Source: Chitinophagaceae bacterium
GTDB taxonomy: Bacteria > Bacteroidota > Bacteroidia > Chitinophagales > Chitinophagaceae
Direction of reading: 5' to 3'
DNA length: 64,000 nucleotides
Assembly: GCA_947446645.1 (NCBI GenBank)
Contig: CANFHA010000006.1
Location: 124,001 to 188,000, forward strand
Shown piece by piece: positions 54,216 to 63,308 of the stretch. Positions within the stretch are counted from its first letter, which is position 1; the number at the start of each line of letters is the position of its first letter. Position numbers and translations under genes: made by a program. The notes beneath the pieces were generated by a model that was not told where the DNA came from, searched no databases, and worked only from the letters and a program-made list of their open reading frames with translations.

Positions 54216-55271
54216 TTGACCTACCTCCTAGACCGTGCACGATATAGCCTGTTAGTATTATGGGGAGTGGTCACACTGATATTCATCCTGTTCAATGTGC
54301 TGCCGGCAGACCCTGCGCGGCTTACCATGGGCCAGCGCAGTGATCTCGCTTCTATACAGGCGGCCCGCCACGATCTTAACCTGGACAAGCCCTTGCCAAC
54401 CCGCTACCTGCTATATATCAACGACCTGCTGCCACTAAGCGTTAACCACCGCGACAGTGTTTCAAAAAAACAATATCATTACCTATCGCTCATCCCTTTT
54501 TCCACCAACAGGGCGCTGGTGCTTAAAACACCTTACCTGGGCCGGTCTTACCGGACGAGAAGGGAAGTAAATGCCATACTCGTCGAAGCCTTGCCGGGCA
54601 CAGCCATACTTGCAGTTACAGCTATGACGTTTGCAACTATCATAGGAATATTGTTAGGGGTATTGGCAGCATTCAAAAAAAATACCTGGATAGATACCAC
54701 AGCTATAACCGCCAGTGTAGCCGGCATTTCTATGCCATCATTTTTTGCGGGCCTGCTCATTGCTTTTGTATTCGGCTATCTCCTGCACGGCTATACCGGC
54801 TTGAATATGACCGGCAGCCTGTGGGAATACGACCCTATTAGCGGCAGGCACCTGGCCCTGAAAAATCTTATACTTCCGGCCCTGGCTCTTGGCATACGAC
54901 CGCTGGCCATTATTGCGCAGCTCACGCGCAGCGCACTGCTCGATGCACTTTCGCAAGACTATATACGCACGGCCTATGCAAAGGGCTTGTCAAAAACGCG
55001 AACCATATTCCGCCATGCACTGCCGAATGCACTGAATCCTGTGATAACCGCAGTATCGGGCTGGCTTGCAGAGTTACTGGCAGGTTCTTTTTTCGTGGAG
55101 TATATATTTGGCTGGAAAGGCGTCGGAAAAATAACAGTAGATGGGCTTGATAAATTTGATTTTCCGCTGGTGATGGGAGCAGTTTTGCTTACCTCCTTTA
55201 TTTTCATCATCATCAATCTGTTCACAGACCTGCTCTATGCCTGGATAGACCCACGGGTGCGATTGTCCTAA
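54216..55271 (+). CDS. DppB-type ABC transporter permease
   Basis: A 351-residue permease with the family N-terminus LLVLWGVVTLIFILFNVLPA then DPARLTMG, six membrane segments and the EAA-loop region IRTAYAKGLSKTRTIFRHALPNAL, typical of oligo- and dipeptide permeases of the DppB type. It normally pairs with a DppC permease, two ATPases and a binding protein, none of which is in the window. TTG is the start (54216); no ATG is available upstream in frame before the membrane segment. Confidence 0.88.
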   Translation: MTYLLDRARYSLLVLWGVVTLIFILFNVLPADPARLTMGQRSDLASIQAARHDLNLDKPLPTRYLLYINDLLPLSVNHRDSVSKKQYHYLSLIPFSTNRALVLKTPYLGRSYRTRREVNAILVEALPGTAILAVTAMTFATIIGILLGVLAAFKKNTWIDTTAITASVAGISMPSFFAGLLIAFVFGYLLHGYTGLNMTGSLWEYDPISGRHLALKNLILPALALGIRPLAIIAQLTRSALLDALSQDYIRTAYAKGLSKTRTIFRHALPNALNPVITAVSGWLAELLAGSFFVEYIFGWKGVGKITVDGLDKFDFPLVMGAVLLTSFIFIIINLFTDLLYAWIDPRVRLS

Positions 55272-55389
55272 TCAGGATTGCCCATTCAAAGGATCTTCCT
55301 GAGTACAATTGGCAAACGGATTCGCGTATTAGCCACATTTCATACCTACCAGTTCGTTTTTTATTTACATTTATTAAAACCAGCGTTTT

Positions 55390-56022
55390 ATGAAAAAACA
55401 CATCTTATACCTCGCCGCTTTGCTACTTGCCGGCACTACATCATTTGCACAAGCGGGCAATGTGTGGAAGAAAACAGTGTACCGCACATTAGACCTGGGA
55501 CAAAAAGAAGATACAGCAAAGCATCACCTCACAGATGTTACCACCGATACTACCCTTCTGGAAATAATAGCCAATTCTATAAAAGCAGGCAAGCTGGTTG
55601 CCTACGCCAATTTCGACCACAGCTTTACTACGAAATTCAGCATCGTACAGTTAAAAGAATTGATGGGTAATAAAATAGACACAACTATAGTAGTTGACCC
55701 AGTGAATAATAAAGAGAAGCAAATCATAGTACGACACCCGTTTAATTTTGATGCAATACATAAGTACCGCCTGCTTGAGGAGTGGTCGTTCGACCCGGCT
55801 ACCGGAAAAACAGACATAAGAATTGATGGCATTGCCCCGCTCAGGGAAATTTACGGGGATGATGGAAACTTTCGTGGAGTACAGGCTATGTTCTGGCTTC
55901 GCTATGCTGATGCCCACCAGGTTATCGCCCGCTATGATAAGATACACCCTACCAAAACCTTTGCCAGCCTTATCTGGGATGATTACTTTTTGAGTGAGGT
56001 GAAGCCATCTGCGGAGAAATAA
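55390..56022 (+). CDS. gldN: GldN-like gliding motility / T9SS protein
   Basis: A 210-residue exported protein: signal peptide ending TSFAQ, then VWKKTVYRTLDLGQKEDT, SIKAGKLVAYANFDHSFTT, and a C-terminal KYRLLEEWSFDPATGKTDIRIDGIAP, the pattern of GldN (PorN). GldN forms the periplasmic ring of the T9SS with GldK. It stands alone here (no gldK, gldL or gldM) and is shorter than most GldN (about 290-350), so it may be a paralogue. Family membership is by motif; the symbol is tentative. Confidence 0.65.
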   Translation: MKKHILYLAALLLAGTTSFAQAGNVWKKTVYRTLDLGQKEDTAKHHLTDVTTDTTLLEIIANSIKAGKLVAYANFDHSFTTKFSIVQLKELMGNKIDTTIVVDPVNNKEKQIIVRHPFNFDAIHKYRLLEEWSFDPATGKTDIRIDGIAPLREIYGDDGNFRGVQAMFWLRYADAHQVIARYDKIHPTKTFASLIWDDYFLSEVKPSAEK

Positions 56023-56080
56023 ATGCTTTTGCGCCGATTACTGGCATGGATTTTTCCCATTTTTACGACAATCACGTATC

Positions 56081-56476
56081 CTGATCGAAAAATCCAATGA
56101 AGCAACACGTAACCGGCCGCAGGGTGAAAGAATTATAGATGCCGACAGCGTATATATAGACCTGCCAGCATTTATCAGCCAGATAAAAAGTGAGGATGCG
56201 TGGCAGAAAAATGACCGCAACAGCATCACCGTTTTCAAAACAGATGATATGCGCGTAGTGCTGGGCGGCCTGCATAAAGGCGCTGAATTGCTGCCCCACA
56301 AAGCCGAAGGCATAATGAGCATACAAGTGCTGGATGGCGCACTGGAAGTAAACACCGATACAATCTCTGAGACGCTTAAAAAAGGGCAGGTCATTGCCAT
56401 TCACAAACATAATAACTACAGGATAGTAGCTGCTGAAGAATCGGCATACCTGCTCACCATCACCAACGTTGGCTAA
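56081..56476 (+). CDS. Cupin-like protein without a standard start codon
   Basis: An open frame from 56003 to 56476 encodes EATRNRPQGERIIDADSVYID, then KTDDMRVVLGGLHKGAELL and NTDTISETLKKGQVIAIHKHNNYRI, a small cupin-type protein (about 130 residues). In-frame ATG, GTG or TTG is absent before 56249, which would cut the protein in half; the nearest options are CTG at 56081 (just before IEKSNEA) or ATC at 56078. Either an unusual start or a frameshift or sequencing error in the first codons is likely. Confidence 0.5.
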   Translation: MIEKSNEATRNRPQGERIIDADSVYIDLPAFISQIKSEDAWQKNDRNSITVFKTDDMRVVLGGLHKGAELLPHKAEGIMSIQVLDGALEVNTDTISETLKKGQVIAIHKHNNYRIVAAEESAYLLTITNVG

Positions 56477-56536
56477 TCAAACAGTTTTGGGTTTTGCCTT
56501 TTAACTTTTGACTTTACAGTGTATCTTACCACTGCA

Positions 56537-57373
56537 ATGGTAAACGTAGGTCAGTACAACACACTAAAAGTTATTAAAGCGGTAGATTTCGGCATGTACC
56601 TGGATGGTGGCGCCGATGAAATACTGCTGCCGAAAAGATATGTGCCGGAGGGCCTGAAAGTGGACGACGAAATAAATGTATTCGTATACCACGACAATGA
56701 AGGACGGCTTATAGCCACTACTGATAAACCCATAGCGGCAGTAGGCGAAATAGCCATGATGGAAGTATCAGATGCAAACCCATCGGGAGCATTCGTAAAG
56801 TGGGGTATCATGAAAGATGTATTTGTGCCTATATCCCTGCAGGAAAAAAGAATGAGGCCGGGTGACCGGAGGCTGGTAATGCTCTTCATAGATGAGCAAA
56901 CAGGCCGTGTCACGGGCACCGAAAAAATAGACAAATATCTCACCAACTACGAGCTCACTGTTGCCGAGAACGACGCCGTAGATCTCGTGGTTTTTCAGAA
57001 AACAGATATCGGCTACAAAGTTATCATCAACAGCAAGCACTTGGGTGTTATCCACTCTAACGAGGTATTCCGCGAACTGGAAATTGGCGATAAGCTAAAG
57101 GGATTTATTAAGCATATAAGGCCCGATAATAAGATCGATGTATCGCCAGGGGTGAAAGGCTACACTAAAGTGCCGCAGGAAGAAGAACGCATACTAACCC
57201 TGCTGCGTCAAAACAGTGGCTACCTGCCCTACAACGATAAGTCGGGCCCGGAGGATATTTATGCATATTTTGGCATGAGCAAAAAAACGTTCAAGATGAC
57301 GCTTGGCGCCCTCTACAAAAAAAGGCTGATATCCTTTACCCAAACCGGGACGAAGCTCGAAGAAGGCGATTAG
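56537..57373 (+). CDS. CvfB-family S1 RNA-binding protein
   Basis: A 278-residue cytoplasmic protein from ATG 56537: N-terminal S1-like domain (NTLKVIKAVDFGMYLDGG), a second at 70-140 (FVKWGIMKDVFVPIS), a third at 150-220 (IGYKVIINSKHLGVIHSNE), and a winged-helix C-terminus (about 225-278; YAYFGMSKKTFKMTLGALYK). This is the CvfB layout; CvfB of staphylococci controls virulence expression through RNA. A GTG at 56519 is an alternative start. Confidence 0.88.
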   Translation: MVNVGQYNTLKVIKAVDFGMYLDGGADEILLPKRYVPEGLKVDDEINVFVYHDNEGRLIATTDKPIAAVGEIAMMEVSDANPSGAFVKWGIMKDVFVPISLQEKRMRPGDRRLVMLFIDEQTGRVTGTEKIDKYLTNYELTVAENDAVDLVVFQKTDIGYKVIINSKHLGVIHSNEVFRELEIGDKLKGFIKHIRPDNKIDVSPGVKGYTKVPQEEERILTLLRQNSGYLPYNDKSGPEDIYAYFGMSKKTFKMTLGALYKKRLISFTQTGTKLEEGD

Positions 57374-57431
57374 TTTAAACGAACTTGTGAACCAATCAAC
57401 TATTCAACTGATCAACTAATCCACCAAATAC

Positions 57432-59087
57432 ATGAGTGATCTACAAAAGCGTTCCTCCAACTCAGGTGCGCTCTCCACACTGGTAACCGTATTCTTCTTT
57501 TGGGGGTTCATAGCCGCCGGCAACGGCGTATTCATTCCCTTTTGCAAGCATTATTTTCAGCTCGATCAGTTTCAGTCGCAGCTTATTGACTTTGCTTTTT
57601 ACCTTGCTTACTACCTGGGTGCTCTCGTGCTCTATATCATTGCCACGGTGTTTGGCAAAGACCTGGTGGCACGCTGGGGATTTAAAAACAGCATTGTTTA
57701 CGGCCTCATTTTTTCGGCGCTCGGTGCCATGGTTATGATCCTTGCTGTTAATGCCAATACCTTCTCCGGCATGCTGGCCGGCCTTTTTACTGTTGCTCTT
57801 GGTTTCTCATTACAACAAACAGCAGCAAACCCGTTTGCCACGATGCTTGGCTCTCCCGAAACCGGCGCGCACCGCATTACGCTGGGTGGCGGCATCAACT
57901 CATTTGGAACAGCCATAGGCCCCATTGTAGTGGCCCTTGCGCTTTTCGGTACTACTATTGCCAAAGATGACCAGATCAATTCCCTGGGCCTGGATAAGGT
58001 AACCATTCTTTATGCATGTGTAGGGGCGCTGTTTCTGCTGGCCGCAGGTCTCTTCTTCTTTTCCAAAAAACTACCCGCTGGTAAGTATGACACTCAGTCC
58101 GAGTCTTCGCCTAAAGCATTGATAGCGTTGTTGGTGATGACGGCATTTATGATAGCTGTATTTGTACCTATTTTCAGGAGCTATATGGTGGTATCTACAG
58201 ACCCTAATATTCTTGAGTCGATACAGATGGATCGTTTCCGCTGGCTGGTTATAGGCCTGGTGCTTATTGTGGGCACTTTGCTTGCGTCCTTATTTAGCGC
58301 CGGCAAGAATACAAAGGGTTGGGGCGCTATGCAATATCCGCAGCTGATACTGGGTATGCTGGCTATCTTCACCTATGTAGGCGTGGAGGTGACTATACAA
58401 AGCAACATGGGGGCACTGCTGGAGCAGCCTGCCTTTGGCGCTTATACTTCGTCACAAGTGGCCCCGTTCATCTCTATCTACTGGGGCAGCCTTATGATAG
58501 GCCGCTGGACGGGCTCTTTAAAGATCTTTGATCCCAGGGGCAGCTTGAAAACACTGCTCCTGTTCGTTGTACCGGTCGTTGCGTTTGCTGTAGTGCTTGG
58601 TGTCAACTCCATTGCGCAAAACGATATTAAGCCATTCTACGGCTACATAGTTTGCATAGTCATACAGGCCATTGCCTTTTATGCCACACAAGATAAGCCT
58701 GCCAAAACCCTGACGGTATTCTCCCTGCTGGGCGCAGCATTTATGCTCATAGGCATCTTCACTACAGGGCAGGTAGCTACCTATGCATTTCTTAGCGGAG
58801 GCTTGTTCTGCTCCATTATGTGGCCGTGTATTTTCGCATTGTCTATTGCCGGCCTGGGCAAATATACCGCACAGGGTTCGGCATTCCTTGTGATGATGAT
58901 ACTGGGCGGCGCTATCATACCGCCACTGCAGGGCAAGCTGGCAGACCTTAAGAGTATCGGTATTCACCAGTCGTACTGGGTGCCGGTTGTAGGTTTTGCA
59001 TATCTCGCATGGTTTGGTTTCTCTGCAAAACGCATCTTACAAAAACAAGGCATCGACTATGACGCAACCATTGGCGCTGGGCATTGA
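57432..59087 (+). CDS. Sugar MFS transporter (FucP/GluP type)
   Basis: A 551-residue inner-membrane protein with about 12 membrane segments and the family start LVTVFFFWGFIAAGNGVFIPF, then FYLAYYLGALVLYI and LQQTAANPFATMLGSPE. The last motif is typical of the FucP/glucose-galactose group. It likely brings in a hexose by proton or sodium symport. It overlaps the downstream ROK kinase gene by 29 bases, which points to transport coupled to phosphorylation of the same sugar. Confidence 0.88.
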   Translation: MSDLQKRSSNSGALSTLVTVFFFWGFIAAGNGVFIPFCKHYFQLDQFQSQLIDFAFYLAYYLGALVLYIIATVFGKDLVARWGFKNSIVYGLIFSALGAMVMILAVNANTFSGMLAGLFTVALGFSLQQTAANPFATMLGSPETGAHRITLGGGINSFGTAIGPIVVALALFGTTIAKDDQINSLGLDKVTILYACVGALFLLAAGLFFFSKKLPAGKYDTQSESSPKALIALLVMTAFMIAVFVPIFRSYMVVSTDPNILESIQMDRFRWLVIGLVLIVGTLLASLFSAGKNTKGWGAMQYPQLILGMLAIFTYVGVEVTIQSNMGALLEQPAFGAYTSSQVAPFISIYWGSLMIGRWTGSLKIFDPRGSLKTLLLFVVPVVAFAVVLGVNSIAQNDIKPFYGYIVCIVIQAIAFYATQDKPAKTLTVFSLLGAAFMLIGIFTTGQVATYAFLSGGLFCSIMWPCIFALSIAGLGKYTAQGSAFLVMMILGGAIIPPLQGKLADLKSIGIHQSYWVPVVGFAYLAWFGFSAKRILQKQGIDYDATIGAGH

Positions 59088-60000
59088 TATCGGCGGCACA
59101 AACACCTGCTTCGGGCTGGTAAACAGGCGTGGCGAAATTGTGGCGAAGGGCAATCTTCCTACTACAGGTCACAACTCCGTGAGTGATTATTTTTCTGCAC
59201 TCGCACTAGCGCTGCAGCCATACATAGAAACGGCAGGTAAGGAAAATATAACCGGCGCAGGCATTGGCGCACCAAATGGCAACTTCTTCACCGGTGAGAT
59301 TGTATTTGCTCCTAACCTGCCGTGGCACGGGGTAATACCTATAGCCAAAACCATGAGCGAATCACTCGGGCTTAAGGTGTTGCTTACCAACGATGCCAAT
59401 GCTGCTGCGATTGGTGAAATGATGTACGGCGCGGCAAAGGGAATGAAGGATTTTATACTTGTAACGCTGGGCACAGGTGTAGGCAGCGGCTTTGTAGCCA
59501 ATGGCGAGTTGATATACGGCAATGACGGCTTTGCAGGGGAACTGGGTCATGTAATAGCTGTACGCGATGGGCGCAAATGTGGCTGCGGCCGCAATGGCTG
59601 CCTGGAGGCATACGCATCCGCCACAGGCATAGTGCGTAGTGCAAATGAGTGGCTGGAAGAGCGCAACGACAGTACTGTTCTCCGCGCGCACAAAGGCAGC
59701 ATAACCGCAAAGATGATCCACGAGGCCGCAGAACAAGGCGATGCGTTTGCCCTTGAATTGTTTGATTTTACCGGCAAGATCCTGGGACAGTCGCTGGCAG
59801 ATATGGTTGCAATAACCTCACCGCAGGCAATCATCTTCTTTGGCGGACTGGCACATGCCGGCGATCTGCTGCTACGCCCTGTGCATAAATACATGGAGGA
59901 GAATATGCTCAACATTTTTAAGAACAAAGTAGATCTCATCAGGTCTGCCCTGCCCGATGCAGATGCCGCAATATTGGGGGCTAGTGCGCTGGCTTGGTAA
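59059..60000 (+). CDS. ROK-family sugar kinase, probable glucokinase
   Basis: A 313-residue kinase from ATG 59059: LGIDIGGTNTCFGLV (ATP-phosphate motif), GAGIGAPNGNF, LTNDANAAAIGEMMYG, GVGSGFV, GELGHVIAV, and the ROK zinc motif KCGCGRNGCLEAYAS. ROK kinases phosphorylate hexoses such as glucose; the neighbouring sugar transporter supports this. The open frame starts at 58996, inside the transporter, but the ATG at 59059 gives the proper N-terminus and a 29-base overlap. No N-terminal DNA-binding domain, so it is not a repressor. Confidence 0.9.
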   Translation: MTQPLALGIDIGGTNTCFGLVNRRGEIVAKGNLPTTGHNSVSDYFSALALALQPYIETAGKENITGAGIGAPNGNFFTGEIVFAPNLPWHGVIPIAKTMSESLGLKVLLTNDANAAAIGEMMYGAAKGMKDFILVTLGTGVGSGFVANGELIYGNDGFAGELGHVIAVRDGRKCGCGRNGCLEAYASATGIVRSANEWLEERNDSTVLRAHKGSITAKMIHEAAEQGDAFALELFDFTGKILGQSLADMVAITSPQAIIFFGGLAHAGDLLLRPVHKYMEENMLNIFKNKVDLIRSALPDADAAILGASALAW

Positions 60001-60085
60001 GCCATAGAGACATACCGGGCGCTGATATGTAATGGGAGCGGAGTCGAACCATGGGTTTAATTTTGCACAACAGTTTAAAGGAATT

Positions 60086-60529
60086 ATGGCGCTTGACGAT
60101 ACACATTTTATGAAAGAAGCCCTTAAACAGGCTAAGGAGGCCTTTGCATCGGGCGAAGTGCCGGTAGGCGCCATCGTTGTTTGGGACAATAAGATCATCT
60201 CGCGTGGCCACAACCAGGTAGAGCGCCTCAACGACTGCACCGCGCATGCAGAGATGATAGCGCTCACATCTGCATTCAATACTCTTGGCAGCAAATACCT
60301 GCCGGAGGCCACCCTATATGTAACCGTCGAGCCATGCCTTATGTGTTGCGGGGCCATGTACTGGTCCAAGCTAAAACGCATTGTGTACGGTGCCGAAGAT
60401 GTAAAGAATGGCTATCGCAAGACAACCGGCGACAACTTTCCTTTTCACCCCAAAGCGGAACTGGCCAGCGGTGTGCTGGCGGATGAATGCGCACAACTGA
60501 TGAAAGACTTTTTTATAGCCAGAAGATGA
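60086..60529 (+). CDS. TadA/CMP-dCMP-type nucleoside deaminase
   Basis: A 147-residue zinc deaminase: CTAHAEMIAL (His and catalytic Glu) and VEPCLMCCGAMYWSKL (PC-x-x-C). The layout, with VPVGAIVVWDNKIISRGHN at the start, fits TadA, the tRNA adenosine-34 deaminase, or guanine deaminase; it lacks a clear sign to choose. ATG at 60086 is used because residues coded upstream have no family match. The stop overlaps the next gene by four bases. Confidence 0.85.
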   Translation: MALDDTHFMKEALKQAKEAFASGEVPVGAIVVWDNKIISRGHNQVERLNDCTAHAEMIALTSAFNTLGSKYLPEATLYVTVEPCLMCCGAMYWSKLKRIVYGAEDVKNGYRKTTGDNFPFHPKAELASGVLADECAQLMKDFFIARR

Positions 60530-60849
60530 TGTACGATTGGAATAGTTCCGGCCTTTATTTCTCTGCTGTGGCGGAAAATAAATTGATTGAAGTTACAATT
60601 GGCATACGCCGCATTGGCCTCCTCAAGAGAGGGGAAAAGGTATACGCCTTTACAGCCGCATGCCCGCATGCTGGCTCCCCGCTCTGCGAAGGCTGGGTAG
60701 ATGCACTGGGGCGCATTGTTTGCCCCGATCACAAATACCGCTTTGATCCCACCAATGGCCGCAACACAACAGGCGAAGGCTACAAACTCTTTACATACCC
60801 GGTTGAAATAAGAGCAGACGAAATTTTTGTGGGCACTCAAAAGAGCTGA
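60526..60849 (+). CDS. Rieske [2Fe-2S] ferredoxin-like protein
   Basis: A 107-residue cytoplasmic protein with one Rieske domain: ACPHAGSPLCEGW and CPDHKYRFDPTNG give C-x-H and C-x-x-H cluster ligands about 18 residues apart, usual for small Rieske ferredoxins. ATG at 60526 overlaps the deaminase stop by four bases. It is probably an electron carrier; no partner oxygenase is adjacent. Confidence 0.86.
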   Translation: MMYDWNSSGLYFSAVAENKLIEVTIGIRRIGLLKRGEKVYAFTAACPHAGSPLCEGWVDALGRIVCPDHKYRFDPTNGRNTTGEGYKLFTYPVEIRADEIFVGTQKS

Positions 60850-60868
60850 AATAGCTAAATTAGCAGCA

Positions 60869-61777
60869 ATGAATCGACCTCCTTTTTTAAAACCGGGTTC
60901 CCTAGTGGGTATCACCTGCCCCTCCGGCTATGTATCCGCCGACCGCGTTGCTTATGCAATAACTGTGCTTGAAAAATGGGGCTTTAAAGTAAAGCGTGGC
61001 AAGACCATCGGCTCTGAACATTTCTATTTTTCCGGCACCGACGAACAGCGACTTACTGACCTGCAGGAAATGATAGATGACCCTACCATAGATGCTATCC
61101 TCATGGGGCGTGGCGGCTACGGTATGAGCCGGATTATTGATTCACTGGATTTCAGGTCATTCATAAAAAAGCCAAAGTGGATATGCGGCTTCAGCGATAT
61201 TACTGTGCTACACAACCATCTTCAATCTGTTTGTAACCTGCCCTCTTTGCATAGCCCCATGTGTGGGGCAATTAAACCGGAAACAGAAAATGAAGAATAT
61301 CTAAAAACATTGTTTTCCGCACTCACTGGAGCACGCCTTAGTTATCAGACGCCCCCTTCACCATTCAATAGAAGTGGCGAAGCCGAAGCCATACTTACCG
61401 GAGGGAATCTTTCTTTACTCGTTCACCTCACCGGTTCCGTATCAGAAGTAGACACCACAGGGAAAATACTTTTTATTGAAGACCTCGGCGAGCACCTATA
61501 CCACATCGACCGTATGCTGCTGCACCTGAAACGCGCTGGCAAATTGGATAACCTCTCGGCCCTCGTAGTAGGCGGATTCACAGATATGCAGGATACTGAG
61601 CGCCCGTTTGGGCAGACCATAGAGGAAATAATCAGCGATAAAGTAAAAGAGTATAATTACCCTGTCTGCTTCAACTTTCCTGCAGGCCACCAGGAAATTA
61701 ATTACACGCTGACGCTTGGCGCAACGCATACACTTGCAGTGAATGAAAAGGGTGCCATTCTGACCCTGTCAAGATAA
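60869..61777 (+). CDS. LD-carboxypeptidase (peptidase family S66)
   Basis: A 302-residue protein with the S66 features: N-terminal VGITCPSGYVSADR, GRGGYGMSRIIDSL (region of the nucleophile Ser), GFSDITVLHNHL, LFIEDLGEHLYHIDRM (catalytic Glu) and a final NFPAGHQEINYTLTLG (catalytic His). It trims the terminal D-Ala from L,D-linked muropeptides in cell-wall recycling. ATG at 60869 follows the Rieske stop by 20 bases, so the two may share a transcript. Confidence 0.88.
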   Translation: MNRPPFLKPGSLVGITCPSGYVSADRVAYAITVLEKWGFKVKRGKTIGSEHFYFSGTDEQRLTDLQEMIDDPTIDAILMGRGGYGMSRIIDSLDFRSFIKKPKWICGFSDITVLHNHLQSVCNLPSLHSPMCGAIKPETENEEYLKTLFSALTGARLSYQTPPSPFNRSGEAEAILTGGNLSLLVHLTGSVSEVDTTGKILFIEDLGEHLYHIDRMLLHLKRAGKLDNLSALVVGGFTDMQDTERPFGQTIEEIISDKVKEYNYPVCFNFPAGHQEINYTLTLGATHTLAVNEKGAILTLSR

Positions 61778-61821
61778 CAGAGAACTATCTCGTGCCTTGT
61801 TGCGTATCTTTATTACGCGGT

Positions 61822-62535
61822 ATGAAAAAGCGCATTGTCAAGAAACATCCCCTCGCTATACGCTGGTTTCACTGGATCAATTTTCCGGTGCTCACCATTA
61901 TGATCTGGAGTGGCTTGCTTATTTACTGGGCCAACGACATTTACAGACTTGGCTGGGGAGATACTACTGTGATCAAATTCTTTCCAAAATCGTTCAATGA
62001 CGCATTGCATATCCCTTTCCACCTTTCTACCGGCATGGCTTTCCACTTTTTCTTTATGTGGTTCTTCTTTCTCAATGGGCTGCTGTATGTGCTGTACACT
62101 ATTTTCTCCGGCGAGTGGAAATACCTTTTGCCCAACAGGCATTCGTTTAAAGAAGCATGGCTGGTAGTGTTGCATGATCTTCATATACGCAAAACAGCGC
62201 CGCCGCAAGACAAATACAATGCGGCGCAGCGCATTGCGTACACCTCCATTGTAGTTATGGGCATGGGCTCTGTTATCACTGGTGTTGCTATTTATAAACC
62301 GATACAATTCCAATGGCTGTGCACATTGTGCGGCGGCTACGAAGCAGCGCGTATTGAGCACTTTATTCTTACCCTTGGCTATGCAGTGTTTTTCCTTGTT
62401 CATATAGTGCAGGTAATGATCGCCGGCTGGAACAATTTTCAGGCCATGGTTACCGGATTTGAAGTAGAAAAATATAACGAGCCGGAAACAATACCAGAGC
62501 CGCAACCGGACACAATTGAAACGCCCAAAGCATGA
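61822..62535 (+). CDS. Cytochrome b561/b6-type membrane protein
   Basis: A 237-residue protein with four membrane segments. Haem-ligand-type histidines are at RWFHWINFPV, HLSTGMAFHFFFMWFFF, GYEAARIEHFILTLGYAVFF and VHIVQVMIAGW. It would pass electrons between quinones and the molybdenum enzyme coded next. GTG 61792 is a possible earlier start, but ATG 61822 begins the usual sequence. Stop overlaps the next start by four bases. Confidence 0.85.
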   Translation: MKKRIVKKHPLAIRWFHWINFPVLTIMIWSGLLIYWANDIYRLGWGDTTVIKFFPKSFNDALHIPFHLSTGMAFHFFFMWFFFLNGLLYVLYTIFSGEWKYLLPNRHSFKEAWLVVLHDLHIRKTAPPQDKYNAAQRIAYTSIVVMGMGSVITGVAIYKPIQFQWLCTLCGGYEAARIEHFILTLGYAVFFLVHIVQVMIAGWNNFQAMVTGFEVEKYNEPETIPEPQPDTIETPKA

Positions 62536-63308
62536 CACCTCCACCAAAGAATAAGAAAGCCGCAAAAACACCCACCGTGGAGCAGCAGATCAGGCGCCGC
62601 ACACTCAGTTCGTTTTCTGTATTTTTCTTTAGTCTTACTATCGGAGGGTTACTGTTTTACAAGCTTTACAACCAACCTCAATCTGCAGACAATGTGCAAC
62701 CGGTACTGAGGAAAGGCCTTAATGCAAACGAAAGAATATTCAGTCGTCTCTTCTCACAAAAAAGGAATGCCAGATCGTTTAAGAAAAAAGATGCGGTAGC
62801 GCACGTTCGTGTGAACGGAGGTGTTGGCATGGACGGCACACTCGATACCGCGACCTGGCGCCTGAGGATTGCGCGAAAACCCGGAGATACATTGCAGCTC
62901 ACACTCAGCGAATTAATGGCACTACCCAAAACTGAAGTTGTGTTCGACTTTAAATGCGTGGAAGGCTGGAGCCAGGTTACCTGGTGGGGTGGCGTACGTT
63001 TCAGCGATTTCATGGCAAAGTACGGTCTCACGCCGCAGATGGCCGCCAGATATGTAGGCATGGAAACGCCTGACGGCGATTATTATGTAGGCAACGACAT
63101 GCCCAGCATGCTGCAGCCCCAGACATTACTGTGCTATGAAATGAATGGAAAGCCCCTTCCTCAGGATCAGGGTGCTCCTCTCCGCCTTATAATCCCTGTA
63201 AAGTACGGCATCAAACACCTTAAACGTATTGGTGTCATATTCTTCAGCAGCGAACGGCCCAAAGACTATTGGGCTGAGCAAGGCTACGATTATTATGCGG
63301 GCCTATGA
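62532..63308 (+). CDS. Molybdopterin-dependent oxidoreductase (SUOX/MsrP fold)
   Basis: A 258-residue protein. The N-terminus has RRRTLSSFSVFFFSL, a twin-arginine-like signal or anchor, then a SUOX-type domain with FKCVEGWSQVTWWGGV (molybdenum-ligand Cys about 138) and a final RLIIPVKYGIKHLKRIG. It is expected to act in the periplasm. Substrates in this family include protein methionine sulfoxide and sulfite, not determined here. With the cytochrome b gene it makes an MsrPQ-like two-gene unit. Confidence 0.85.
   Translation: MTPPPKNKKAAKTPTVEQQIRRRTLSSFSVFFFSLTIGGLLFYKLYNQPQSADNVQPVLRKGLNANERIFSRLFSQKRNARSFKKKDAVAHVRVNGGVGMDGTLDTATWRLRIARKPGDTLQLTLSELMALPKTEVVFDFKCVEGWSQVTWWGGVRFSDFMAKYGLTPQMAARYVGMETPDGDYYVGNDMPSMLQPQTLLCYEMNGKPLPQDQGAPLRLIIPVKYGIKHLKRIGVIFFSSERPKDYWAEQGYDYYAGL

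Noticed and set aside
60032-60060. GGTTCGACTCC-like sequence on the minus strand resembling a tRNA T-arm
   Set aside because: The T stem does not pair and no anticodon or acceptor stem is found around it.
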